Source of the DNA: Ostrinia nubilalis
Lineage: Eukaryota > Arthropoda > Insecta > Lepidoptera > Crambidae
Length of the DNA: 64,000 nucleotides
NCBI RefSeq assembly: GCF_963855985.1
Contig: NC_087091.1
Span: 12,096,154-12,160,153 of the forward strand
Direction of reading: 5' to 3'
The translations under genes were made by a program, and so were the position numbers. Positions 46,440 through 58,155 of the stretch are shown piece after piece. Under the pieces are notes generated by a model that was given only the letters and a program-made list of their open reading frames with translations, ran no database searches and was not told the origin of the DNA. Each line of letters opens with the position of its first letter. The stretch's first letter is position 1.

Positions 46440-48876
46440 ATGTCCGTCAAGGTAAATAGAGTAAATATTGTTTTATCTACAATTATTGTGTTTCTATGTA
46501 AAAGTGCACCCTGAAAACAGCTAGACACTGTGTATGCGACAGTGGCATAATATGGCATTCAGTACCATCTAAGTATCCCGATTACTAAGTTGCTTAACAA
46601 AGCAATATCATAGTTTCAAAAAGCTGTTAGATATAGAGAAGAGAATCTGTTAAAACTAATAATCTTCTTTTGCACAGACCATAGCCCTCCTTGCGGTCCT
46701 GGGCGCTTGCCTGGCTGAAGAGCATCACGCATACTCCTCCCAAAGCATCGTGCGCCACGACATCCACCACGAGCACCACGAGCCTCAGACCAAAGAAGAA
46801 CACGTGATCACTAAAGTGGTTCCAGTCGCTCACTACGTGGTACAGAGCCACCATGATGAACACCACGAAGAACCCCATATTGTTGAATACAAACATGAAG
46901 AACCCCAAATTGTAGAATACAAACATGAACAGCCTCAGATTGTGGAGTACAAGCATGAAGAACATAAGCACGATGAGCACAAGCCAGCCTTCTCTTCGTA
47001 CCACATCGAGCGACATGATGTGCCCGCGGAACCCCCTAAGGACTTCCATAAGTACGACGTAAGTATCGGCACAGTAATAATAATCCTATTGAATTAAAGA
47101 GTCGTCACCGCAAAACATCAGATAGCTCATGCTGTCGTGATTTTTAGGAAAACTAGAGTGGTGTCGTGGCAGAATATTAATTTGGATATGTACTTGTAGC
47201 AGTCATGGAAAATTAAGACTGTTTATTAAATAAATTAAATTAATTAAAATAACCCGATTTAGCAAAACCCAGGGTTTGATAATATTGAAGCGTCATTATC
47301 CAGTTTCAAATTAGCTTTTCAAAACTATACCTTGCACATATTTTCAGAAACAAAAATGAATTCAAAATAAAACTAATTAAACTGAAGAAAGTAGCCGAAT
47401 AGAGGTTCCAGTTATGTACTATTTGATATTATAATATCCCTCGAACCGATAGAGGGCGACACGACTTAAAACTCATCAATTATTTTCTTCACAGTCTCCC
47501 TCCAAGTACGAGTTCGCGTACCAGGTCCACGACCCCCATACCGGCGACTACAAGGAACAGCACGAGACCAGCGATGGGCACGAGGTTAAGGGCGTCTACA
47601 GCCTGCACGAGCACGACGGCTCCGTGCGCACTGTGACGTACCACGCCGACAAGAAGGCTGGGTATGTGGTAACCTTATTTAGTCCTCAAATATTAAAAGA
47701 AAGAAAGAAAGAAAAAATGGTACAAGTACACCATTTGAAACCTTCAATTGTTAAACCTACACCATAGAAGGAGATAGTCATTAAATCATTAACAGTAAAA
47801 ATATTTCATGTAAGCTCACTGAAAACTACTATTTCACTAACTCGAGACTCATCTCACTTGGCCATCTTGACTCATCACCACTTGACTCATCTGGCCAGCG
47901 TGAAAAGTACCCTTTATTCTAAATCATCCTTTTGCCTCTGATGAATAAGAAAGGTTGAGCTCTTTCAGACTGTCAAGGACAGAATTTAAAAGTAAATTAG
48001 AAAAAAGAATAAAGACGTCACCTTCCAAACAAACGCAGAAAAATACGGTTTTTCATTTTGCTCTCTTCTTAATATTACAAAATATTATGTAGAGAATCAC
48101 AGACTAAATAAATGACCTTATGACGATACAAAAAAAAATACAATACAAAAAAATACAAAATATTTTATTCATAAAAACAAGTCACATAACAAAGTTTTGG
48201 ATCTAATCCTTTTAAGTTTTATCAACTTGTGTTAGGATCAGACCGCTCTGTCTAAATACAACAATGAAAACAGACTCGTTGAAATGACGTTAAATGTTAC
48301 TTAAATATGTTACTTGAGTTAGCGTTTTAAGTGAGAAGTAGAATTAAATAGACATATAAGTAAACAAACAATCTATACTAATATTATAAAGAGGTAAAGT
48401 TTGCGTGTTTGTATATTTATTAAATTGCAAGGGGCAATCTCGGGATCTACTGAACCGATTTTAAAAGTTATTTCACCAATAGAAAGCCACAAAATTGCTG
48501 AGTGTCATAGGTTATATAAAAAAAACCGAAAAATTCCACGCGGGTGAAGCCGCGGGCGGATAAAAGTATACACTATGTCCACATTGTCCACAGTTCGCAC
48601 CTTTCACCTGTAGATAGTAGCCATAGAAGTGTTAATTACATAATAACTGTAAGTAATGATTCCGTGCCGTTATAATCGAGTTGTTTATAACGGCACGGAA
48701 TCATTAAGCACATAAAAATGTAATTTGTCAAGCATTTTTCAAATCTTATCTCCATAGTCCATACTTTAAATCTTTATTTTAAAAAGGTGATTTGCAATGA
48801 TTTTCTCGTTTACAGATTCAACGCTGAAGTGAAACACACTACCAACCACCACATTGAAGAACACAAACATCACTAA
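46440..48876 (+). CDS. CP14: His/Glu-rich RR-2 cuticular protein, 206 aa (4 exons)
   Basis: Coding exons are 46440-46451 (MSVK), 46678-47058, 47495-47661 and 48816-48876, with junctions in phase 0, 0 and 2. The signal peptide is about residues 1-17 ([17 protein letters not shown]). [11 protein letters not shown] follows, then HHEHHE, three [12 protein letters not shown] repeats, and a second motif [20 protein letters not shown]. The RR-2 domain is at about 132-193 ([20 protein letters not shown] onward, KKAGFNAEVKH). The tail is EEHKHH. AATAAA is at 48956-48961. It carries both linker motifs of the cluster and is most like CP17. Intron 3 is long (1.15 kb) and holds repeats. Confidence 0.93.
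48372..48565. repeat. Dispersed repeat in CP14 intron 3
   Basis: It starts CTATACTAATATTATAAAGA and ends ACGCGGGTGAAGCCGCGGGC, the terminus common to many moth interspersed repeats. Confidence 0.55.
48654..48706. repeat. Perfect 22-bp-stem hairpin in CP14 intron 3
   Basis: The arms are 48654-48675 and 48685-48706, perfectly complementary (ATTCCGTGCCGTTATAA and its complement), with a 9-nt loop. Confidence 0.8.
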
Positions 48877-50318
48877 GCTTGGCCATGAAGGAGGACTAAT
48901 TTTAGACAATGTTATAAGCGTACAACTGTTGAATGTTATCTTACTTATTTAATGCAATAAATTATTTCAAACAGAAAACCAATTCTTTATTCTGTGAATT
49001 AAATTCGTAATAATATTTCCCTCCAAAATGAAAATTAAAAGTACAACACGATACATTGAATAACAATAAAATTGACCAATAGGAAAGTATTGAAAGAGCG
49101 TCTGCTCATTTCTAATCGTGAAATCATGATAAGATGACCACTGATTTCAGTGCTTTTCATTAGGTCTTAGATTAATCTTGCTTAGCTTGGATCAAAAATT
49201 TTATTTGATGAACCTTTTTGTAATGTAAATTATTTGTGAAAACTGATTTGTATTCTGTTGCTGTACCTAAATAACGTAAGTGCGCCTATTAACGACCCCC
49301 CAAAATTTGTATTCTATTACCGCCCTATTTTTCTTTCTTTCATAAAAGACATAATAACAGGTTGCCGAAAACACGTTACCTAAAAAATATCTAGATATGT
49401 TTATTGACTATCAAAACGATTAAACTTTGTGTTCGTAAATAATCAGTAAACGGAGTTATTTGACATTAAATGCGACGTGCCCGCAACGGACGCACTTTTC
49501 ATACTGACACGCTCCCAGCTACTTAAGGTGCACCTTGTTATTAATTAGCGATTTTAACACATTTAAAATAAGTATACCAACATGTTTTTGCATAACAATA
49601 TTAATCAGTACTTTAGTTTCCTTAATAAACCCTCAATATAGCCCTCTCGCTGTATTTTTGTGGCTTAAATACAATTTTAAATAAGGGCGGTAATAGAAAC
49701 ACTTTTCATAATTTGGTTCCTAATAACGACCCATGGCGTTGTTAGAATTTTGATAAAGTATTTTATTTTAGTGTTTATATGTTTAATTACGCATTTAACC
49801 TCCATTTTGTTGTCTTAATCGATTCATAAGAATATTTCACATAAGTAAATCAATTAACGCCATACGTTAATTGTCATAGGTTTGGCATAAATCTGCAATG
49901 AACATTAAAGAATATCTCTAATAATGTATGACAATAGATTTTGTAAAAACCTGTTATATTCTAATTAGTACCTATTTGATATAAAATAAAACCTAATAAA
50001 AATGATACTTCACTGATCACGTCTTCATTAAAGTATATATTTTAGCTGGTTACTGTTTTTTTTTTACGGTCGGTAATAGAATAAAGTAATATTCATAGTT
50101 AATTCTATTACCGCCTCATAACTATAACGCCACCTGTAATGACTTTTATGCCTGTATTTTGGATATAACTAACATTTATGACATGACACCAAACCAATCA
50201 TGCGTTATCACAACTACTATGTAACTTTTTAAGATCTTTTGAATAATAAATAAATAATTTAAAATAATTATACAGACAGTGTCCAATTGTCCATAGTTTA
50301 AATTAAAATACACAATTA

Positions 50319-51060
50319 TAGCCTGACCAGGAACATAAAAACCCTGGCATAGAGGCGCTTCAATTGCATTTGATAGTGCAACACTGAGTACAGTCGTACA
50401 TGTGTTAAATTAATAGGCTAAATTTATGTATCAGGATTCAGGATTACGGGCTAATTTGATATTTTCATAAATGAACGAAAAATATTATTAAAGGTAACCT
50501 GGTTTAAATAAATTAAATGAAACCATCAATCGAGCTAGTAGGATTTATTTTATTATTCATCAATAATCAAATTCAGAACTTGAATATTCAACTGCAATGT
50601 CTGCTCATGAACGCTTCAAACTCGGTACTTCTTTCCCAATTCCATAAAATTCAAAACTTAGAAAGTAACAAAAAACTTTAAAATGGGTAGTTGAAACAGA
50701 CTACAGCTAATTTTCATAGTGGACTGTACTATACGATAAACATGTCAGTCAATTTGACAACCATTGTCGGAAACATTATTCAATGAAAATATTGTCCGAA
50801 CCCTTAGTATTTCTCTTCGACAAATACATTAACACACCGTGAACCACTTTTCTTTCACGACTATAAACATATTTTAGCAATTTAATTCACAAAATCAATT
50901 GCACACATTTAAAATAAAGTTTGTTTACACTTTGACAACAATAGACTGACATGCAAGGTGACATGTCAATGAAGTTTTCAGTTACTGTTGCCATTAAAAG
51001 AAATTAGTACCATTAGTTTTCCGCAACATGGCGAGGGTTTTTATGTTCCTGGTCAGGCTA
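50319..51060. mobile_element. 742-bp TIR element with TA target duplication
   Basis: The ends are inverted copies beginning TAGCCTGACCAGGAACATAA, flanked by TA (50317-50318 and 51061-51062). The TA site suggests the Tc1/mariner group. It is non-autonomous and nested in the larger element. Confidence 0.7.
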
Positions 51061-51384
51061 TACACACAATTAAAATCAAAAACTAATTAAAAATTATAGT
51101 CAAATTAAAAATAAAATATTAAATGAAAATTATTTTTTATTAAAACTTAAATATAGTTTAAATTATAATGACACCCACTACTCACTAGAACACCGGGTAC
51201 CGTGTAATCAAGTATAATAGAGGAATTTATTATTCTACTATTTCTTCTTGATTATTTATTTATTTTCGAGAAGGGTGCCTTGTCTCTTTTAATAATAAAA
51301 AAATAAATATAAAAAAAATAACTTGAAAAAAAAAAACAAATTTAACTAAAACTAATAACAAAACAAATTTAACTTGAAAAAATC

Positions 51385-51465
51385 AAGTGGTTCCCGAGCC
51401 TCTGAGCGGGAATCGAACCCGTGCCTCTTGGAATATACCCAATTGAAGAGCAATATTCTTAGCGG
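51385..51465 (-). repeat. tRNA-like fragment
   Basis: The minus strand has GCACGGGTTCGATTCCCGCT, a clear T-arm/B box, followed by CAGAGGCTCGGGAACC. The 5' half is not convincing. Confidence 0.4.
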
Positions 51466-51980
51466 TCGGTAATAGAAACAGAAAAAACGTTAATAGAAAC
51501 ACACCTCGTCTATAGGTCGGTAATAGAAACAACTGCTTTTTCAGATTAAATTGCTATTCATTAATTATTGTGTGATTGAATACTCATTGTTACTACTTGA
51601 ATTCAAAGATTATTTCATCATTGTTATAAATAAATTAAAGTGTCTTTTCTATCACCACGTCTTATATCTAATTTTGTAACGTTTATCCGAAGTCAGCTTA
51701 AACTGGCGGTAATAGGCGCATTTACGTTAAATAATAAAATAAAACATCTAAAATATTTGCTAACAATCGCAAATGCCATCATAGAACTGTACTTATTGAA
51801 CATCTTTTAGTTGAAAAAACGGCATCTAATGCAGTAAAAAATATAATATTTTACTATCTAATGTAAACTTCAACCACATGCCCAATAAGGGAGTGTGCGG
51901 CCTTCGTCTTGAAAGTTTTGGGTAAAAGTATTTACCAGCTCCGTACTATACTTACATTTAATTTTTAATTGACACTGATG

Positions 51981-51988
51981 TATAAATT
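51981..51988 (+). promoter_or_regulatory. CP15 TATA box
   Basis: TATAAATT, 75 bp before the ATG, the same box as CP9 and CP16. No AAGGTCA site was noticed upstream. Confidence 0.6.
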
Positions 51989-52055
51989 GGGGACAAATTT
52001 CATTTTCAGCATCAGTTAAAGAACGCTGTTCAATCCAACAACACAAAAAATTAAA

Positions 52056-53157
52056 ATGTATCTCACTAAGGTAATTAAAAATTATTTTCAAATTAGAGGT
52101 ATTATTTAAAAAAATATTGTTTATTACATTATGAACTTAGCACGATTAAAATTAACCAAGTGTCATTTTTATCTTTTGAGAAACAAAAAATAATAATATG
52201 CCTGTTATAAGTTTTCCTTTCCAATGCAGGTCCTTGCCGTGATCGCCTTTGTAGGCGTTTGCAATGCTGCTCATCATTACTCCACCCAGATCAAGCACGA
52301 AGTAAAGCACGAGTACAAACATGAAGCGCCCAAGCATGAAGAGCACAAGCATGAAGAGTACAAGTATGAAGAACCCAAGCATGTGGAACACAAACACGAA
52401 GTGAAACACGAGGTGAAGCACGAAGTGAAACACGCAGTGAAGCACGAGGAACATAAACACGAAACCGAGCACAAGCACTCTCATAAGCCAGCTATCTCTT
52501 ACACCCACATTGAGCGCCACGACGTGCCCTCTCATCCCCCTAAGGACTTCCACAAACACGATGTAAGTTCTGTTAAATAATACAAACAACCGAATGATTA
52601 AAAATTACATACAATCATGGCTCAAATACCATAATAATATTGGGTGTCAAATGGGAGATTATTAACAATGTTTTACTATTACAGGGCCCTGCGAAGTACG
52701 AGTTCGAGTACAAGGTGCACGACGCCCACACCGGCGACATCAAGCAGCACCACGAGTCCCGCGACGGGCACAAGGTGGAGGGCGCCTACAGCCTGCACGA
52801 GCACGACGGCTCCGTGCGCACCGTCAAGTACCACGCCGACAAGAAGACCGGGTAAGACGATAAGCTAATAATCATGACTCTCAGGCGAAAGCTGAAAGAA
52901 AACAATATTGTATTCTCGTAACTGTACTAGATTTTTTAGTAGTGGGATGTTTTGATGACAATGAATTTTTTTTTTATCCTGTATATTTAACCTAGCATCC
53001 TCAAAAGATTACACTGACATAAAGACAGTAAATATTGTAGTCTTCAATAAAATTAGTATTAGTAATTAATCTAATACGATTTTGTTATAATTTCAGATTC
53101 AACGCCGAAGTGAAGCACTCCACCAAACACGTTGAAGAGAAGAAGCACCATCACTAA
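52056..53157 (+). CDS. CP15: Lys/His/Glu-rich RR-2 cuticular protein, 191 aa (4 exons)
   Basis: Coding exons are 52056-52070 (MYLTK), 52230-52562, 52685-52851 and 53097-53157, with junctions in phase 0, 0 and 2. The signal peptide is about residues 1-17 ([18 protein letters not shown]). A highly charged linker follows, made of [11 protein letters not shown] and [12 protein letters not shown] repeats, then [11 protein letters not shown] and PPKDFHKHD. The RR-2 domain is at about 117-178 ([20 protein letters not shown] onward, KKTGFNAEVKH). The tail ends EEKKHHH. AATAAA is at 53235-53240. It forms a tail-to-tail inverted pair with CP16. The RR exon is almost the same DNA as in CP9 and CP16. Confidence 0.94.
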
Positions 53158-53867
53158 ATCGAACAAAATTACCTAGATGGACGTCGATGTAGTTTTAACT
53201 TATTTATTTTTGTTATGTAGTCTTTACTAATGACAATAAAAAGTTTTAAATGAATATGTTCCTACTAATTATTTATTCAAAATAGGTACTCAAAATCATC
53301 TCCAATCCAACGGATAAGAATAAAACTGTTACAAAGAGGAGTTGTAATAGAAGTAAGCCTATTTATCTGCACTTATGACTGACAGTTAGTAAGCTGACCA
53401 CTTTATGCATTGTGTAGAGCCACAGAGCAACGGATTCGGGAAGTGGTCAGCTCTATAAACTGTCGTAGGCTTAAAGAAATTGACTTCGTCATAATTTAAC
53501 TTACCCTTTATCATCTCTCAGTTAATAGTGTCCACTATTTGTTAACTGTGTTATGTACTATTCTAATTTGACTCAGAATCAATGAATTCTTGCTATGCTT
53601 AAATGTCAGCGAAATCTATCTCGGTTTCATGAAAATTAATTTGTAAAGTTTGATAAATTATAAAACATTATTACAAACTAAGTATAACTACAAAATAATT
53701 AAGTATTTGAAATTAAAAGACCTCAATTTTAAAATGAACTACAAATGTAAAAACAAAACAGTGGCGTCTACAGAATTATAAATTGTATAGCTATTAATTG
53801 TATTAGATAACGTGTAGTAAAAAAAATATAAATTACGTTATTTCGAGTACAATTTATTGGTATAATA

Positions 53868-54271
53868 TAAGGGCTTGTTCCCACGGAGATTCAGTTTTGC
53901 TTTGATTGTTGTGTGAACACATTTTGTGTTTCAAATTCGAATCATATTCAATGAGGCTATCGTTTTATACTTAACAGTTGGCACCCTTGGCGATTGACAG
54001 GACCTTACTCTACAGTGGTGCCATCTTGATGAGTGCAAATGCGATAGTCCTCCTACCATTTTAGCGCTCACAAGTTGGTGCCGCCACTGTCTTCGTTACT
54101 AGCAAGTGACAGGACCTTACTCTACAGTGGCTCTAACTGGTGAGCGCTAAACCGATTCAAGTGAGTTAATGACGTTCACTCGAACATCCCGGTGTTCGAG
54201 TGAACGTCAAACGGGATCCTGCAAAAAACAGTTCTTGCAAAAACGGAATGATCCGTGGGAACAAGCCCTTA
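53868..54271. mobile_element. 404-bp TIR element
   Basis: Perfect 20-bp inverted ends TAAGGGCTTGTTCCCACGGA. Inside are a repeated block (GACAGGACCTTACTCTACAG at about 53998 and 54109) and a perfect 16-bp-stem hairpin at 54171-54208. It is non-coding. Confidence 0.75.
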
Positions 54272-54484
54272 GTGAAACGTTGATATCAAAACTTTTAATG
54301 ACTGCAAATAAATCAAGTAAGGCTCTATACTAAGACTTGAGCGACCCACATGTTTACTTAGCTACATAGATACGTAAATACAATCCGTAAAGTATTATAT
54401 TGTTGTGGACGCCCTCTGCCCCATCTAGGGGACATAGGACCATAAGTCAAGTAAGTCAAAGTATTGTAATTACCTAACTAGTTT

Positions 54485-54558
54485 GTCGGCCGTTTGGTGT
54501 AGTGGTTCAGAACGGACTACTATGCCGAGAGGTCCCGGGTTCGATTCCCGGCCGGGCA
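54485..54558 (+). tRNA. tRNA-like sequence, probably tRNA-derived
   Basis: It has an A box (TTTGGTGTAGTGGTTCAG) and a strong B box/T-arm (CCCGGGTTCGATTCCCGG) at the right spacing. The acceptor and anticodon stems pair poorly, so it is more likely a tRNA-derived repeat than a working tRNA. Confidence 0.45.
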
Positions 54559-55143
54559 GGAATTGAAATGATGAATTTTAATTCTTCTGTAACTGGGTGT
54601 TAACTATGTTTATGTATGTATTTAAAAAAAGTATATTAAGTAGTATATCCGTTAATCCGTTAAGTTAAAAAAATATTGTTATTTAAATTGATAAAATTAA
54701 AAATATGATAATGTTGTCAGTCAACGTATCATTATCGCATTTGATTCAAATTAACCCTATGCGAATGAAAACGAAACTACATTAACGTTTGGGTAAGCCA
54801 TCTCATCAAGTCTGACACCAGATTTTTCTTATGCATTCTACAGTTATTTTAAATACAAGATAGGTATGTAAAATAAGTTCATAAAGACTATTTAACCATT
54901 TTTCATACCATAACCATAACCATAGAGAACGTTCGTCTTTTATTTGTAAGAACTAGATTATAATTATAGAGTACTTTCATCCTGATCTGACAGGTTCTTT
55001 GTAATTTCTATGATGGTATTATCTTTTAATAAAAATAAGCGTGTATTAGTGTCATATTTTTTATTATCATCAAAACTAAATAACGAAAATAAATATTACA
55101 AATAACATCAACATCATTTTAAATGCTCGTCATTGTTTTCAAT

Positions 55144-56145
55144 TTAGTGGTGGTGTTTCTCTTCAACGTGTTTGGTGGTGTGCTTCACTTCAGCGTTGAA
55201 TCTGGAATTAAAAGAAATATTGATTAGGCTAACTTTTTACTGCTTAATCTGAATATTGTAGGCAAGGTCTAGTGTGTTATAGGTAGGATTCGACAACTTC
55301 CTTAAATTCAATCAATACAAGAATTATATTCAAAGTGCTTCATTGTTTTTAAGCGTTCGCCTGAAATTGATGAATTGTCGTCTTACCCGGTCTTCTTGTC
55401 GGCGTGGTATTTGACGGTGCGCACGGAGCCGTCGTGCTCGTGCAGGCTGTAGGCGCCCTCCACCTTGTGCCCGTCGCGGGACTCGTGGTGCTGCTTGATG
55501 TCGCCGGTGTGGGCGTCGTGCACTTTGTAGTCGAACTCGTACTTTGCGGGGCCCTGTGATAGTAAAATAATATTGTTAATAATCTCCCAATACGGTAATA
55601 ATTACGCGTGATAGTAGGTATAATATATTTTTTTCAATTGGCTGTTTGTGCTATGTATGGTACTTACATCATATTTGTGGAAGTCCTTAGGAGGATGAGA
55701 GGGCACGTCGTGGCGCTCAATGTGGGTGTAGGAGACAGCTGGTTTATGAGAGTGCTTGTGTTCGGCTTCGTGTTTGTGTTCCTCGTGCTTCACTGCGTGC
55801 TTCACCTCGTGTTTCACTTCGTGTTTGTGTTCCACATGCTTGGGTTCTTCATGCTTGTACTCTTCATGTTTGTGCTCTTCATGCTTGGGCGCTTCATGTT
55901 TGTACTCGTGCTTGACTTCATGCTTTATTTGGGTGGAGTAATGGTGGGCAGCGTTGCAAACACCTACAAAGGCGATCACGGCAATGACCTGCAATGGAAA
56001 TGAAGATTTATTGAAAACTGAAAAGCTGGAAGATGTTTAGAAACGTATAAAGCACCATTAATAAATCTACAATGAAAACAATGGTTATTTATGGTGATCT
56101 GAACTAAATTAATATAAAATAATTTAGTACCTTAACGAAATACAT
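55144..56145 (-). CDS. CP16: Lys/His/Glu-rich RR-2 cuticular protein, 186 aa (4 exons)
   Basis: Coding exons are 56145-56131 (MYFVK), 55988-55668, 55553-55387 and 55201-55144, with junctions in phase 0, 0 and 2. It has the signal peptide [18 protein letters not shown], then [24 protein letters not shown] repeats with one EVKH unit fewer than CP15. [20 protein letters not shown] and the RR-2 domain (about 113-174, [20 protein letters not shown]) follow. The tail is EEKHHH. It is an inverted duplicate of CP15. Confidence 0.94.
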
Positions 56146-56209
56146 TTTTGCAGTAGTTGTTGGACTGAACAGTGTACCTAAACTGATACTGTCAAAGCGA
56201 TTTGTCCCC

Positions 56210-56305
56210 AATTTATAGAACTTAATCCCAAAGTGTCAAGTAAAAATAATATATTATGGAGCCGGTATTATTTACTTTTACCCAAAATTTTGGACACGAA
56301 GGTCA
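56210..56305 (-). promoter_or_regulatory. CP16 promoter with FTZ-F1-like site
   Basis: TATAAATT (gene orientation) is at 56210-56217. GAAGGTCA on the plus strand is at 56298-56305. The stretch TATTTACTTTTACCC between them is shared with CP9. Confidence 0.6.
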
Positions 56306-56807
56306 CTTACTTTCGTTCGACCATAATTTTAAGTTATGCATATAAGTTTCATGAAAGTCGATATTTGCTTTTATGAAATTATCAATTAGCAAAGCTTGAC
56401 TGAACCATGCGACCAAGTTATAGCCATTGCAAAATGGCCGTTATCGAAAATCCTAAGCCTAAGTTTTAATTAATTGCTTCATCGGCGCATAATTTGAGTT
56501 TATTGAAATACTAGTTGACCCCGCGAACTTCGTACCTAGCAGATAGTGAGTGTCGTACCTATTCTTAGAAGAGATAGGCAAGCTAGATGGCAGAGGTCCA
56601 AACCTAAGTCCTGTGAATTCATTCTCGATAGTTACAAAGATGAATCCAAACAATAAGAGATGATTAATCAGAAACGGTGACTCAGGTGTAAATGTAATTG
56701 AAAAGAAAATGTAAGTGTCGTTGTCTATTTTCCTAAGAATAAATGATAACTTATTTCAGAAAAGCTCAACACTTAGGAACTATTGTGATTTATTTATTCT
56801 TTAATAG

Positions 56808-57011
56808 CATTTGCCCGCGGCTTCATCCGCGTGAAATTTAGTGTCACAGATCGGCATAAATTATCTATAGCCTTTATGTTAATCTGGGTTACAAACAATA
56901 ATACTGTAAAATTTCAACAAAATCCGTTCAGTAGTTTTTGCGTGAAAGAGTAACAAACATCCAGACATCCTGACATCCAAACTTTCGCATTTATAATAAT
57001 TATTATTATTA
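56808..57011. repeat. Dispersed repeat (CCCGCGGCTTC family)
   Basis: It starts TTGCCCGCGGCTTCATCCGC and ends ACTTTCGCATTTATAATAAT, closely matching the second block at 32211-32618. Confidence 0.65.
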
Positions 57012-57018
57012 AGTAGGA

Positions 57019-57073
57019 TCATTGAGTATTCTCTGCCAGTTAAGCAGCTTAACTGGTAGAGAATACCCAATGA
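57019..57073. repeat. 26-bp-stem palindrome
   Basis: The left arm starts TCATTGAGTATTCTCTGCC and the right arm ends GAATACCCAATGA, around a 3-nt loop with two mismatches. It directly follows the dispersed repeat. Confidence 0.7.
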
Positions 57074-57694
57074 TTAAAGAAAGAAGCTAAAGCCTAAAGC
57101 TGCTTTAGGCTAAACAGGATATCCCTTGTTTCTTATTATCCCTTGCACTGATAACTTTAGTTTGTTTACTTAAGTAAAATTATCCTTATCTAGGTATTTA
57201 CATTGTCATCATCTTTGGAAACGAGAAATATTATACCGTCATACAGCAACTATTTAAGTGATATCCCTCGAAGACATGACAAAATAAATAGAACTATTGT
57301 GTATGAATGCAACCAAACCTATCCACGTCAATAGTATACTTCTTGCAACTCACGAAGGCGAGTGAGCTTTACTTGTGTGTGTTGTGGTGTGTACGTGTAC
57401 ATGCACATAACGATAGTGTGATGTCTATTAAAACTAACAGTAGCGGGCCACTACACATGTAAAGCCCACTCGTCTTTGTGTATTGCAACAACTATACTAT
57501 ATTAGATTTTCAACATCAAGATGTCCACAGCTGTAATATTTGCTCAGCAACAGACGGGCTTGTCTTCTTGCAACGCATTTCCGCAATATCCAGTCCAATA
57601 ATGGTTTCATATTAAAAAAAACTTAACATTTTAATGATTAAAGGTTCTGCCAATTAATTACTTGACTTTTATTATTAAACCTAAACAACTGGAC

Positions 57695-57830
57695 ATTTTG
57701 AAAACTTGACATTTAGCGAAGTTGACAATTTGCGCATTTGACATTATGCGAATATGCGAATTTTACAATTTGCGAATTTGGCAGATTGCGATCGCTTGAC
57801 AATTTGCGAATTTGACAATTTGCAAAGGAT
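57695..57830. repeat. Degenerate tandem repeat (GACAATTTGCGAATTT)
   Basis: About seven imperfect copies of a 16-18-bp unit built around TTGACAATTTGCGAATT. No gene is seen in 57100-58750. Confidence 0.65.
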
Positions 57831-58007
57831 GCTCGACACTGCCATCGCTTTTATTTATTTCAGGAGACACCACTGAGTCTGTAGTGAATATAAACGAAAG
57901 GTCACTCTTATTCAGGGTGCCTTATTGGTTTGAACTCGCTGGAAGTTAGAAGGTCTATGCAACAAATTATTTTTGTCCTCAAGCCTGCTGTGTAGTGCGT
58001 AACTTAC

Positions 58008-58155
58008 GCCTGTATTCATAAACATTACTATGAGGTCTCACAGTGTGCGTGGACGCACAGGGTCACATACGAACCAATCACAGAGCTCTATTCAAAGCTG
58101 TGCGTTCGATTTTATACTTCACTTAAGCAAGTGTCGTTTGTGAATATTATGGGTG
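58008..58155. mobile_element. Short TIR element, uninterrupted copy
   Basis: Left CCTGTATTCATAAACATTAC and right GTCGTTTGTGAATATTATGG. It is the same family as the interrupted copy at 45089-45470. Confidence 0.55.

Larger units (their letters stand above)
49272..51729. mobile_element. Large TIR element with nested insertion and GGTAATAGAA motifs
   Basis: The ends are TAACGTAAGTGCGCCTATTA on the left and its near complement (TAACGTAAATGCGCCTATTA) on the right. Inside, the word GGTAATAGAA or its complement appears many times (about 49313, 49690, 50081, 50104, 51467 and 51516). No transposase is seen. A second element sits within it at 50319-51060. It fills most of the CP14-CP15 gap. Confidence 0.6.

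Noticed and set aside
46627..47049. 140-codon minus-strand hydrophobic frame opposite CP14 exon 2, and similar frames opposite CP15-CP17
   Set aside because: Antisense of His/Glu codons reads as Val/Leu/Phe, giving false membrane-like proteins.
53998..54130. Repeated GACAGGACCTTACTCTACAG as a regulatory pair
   Set aside because: Both copies are internal to a TIR element and not near a promoter.
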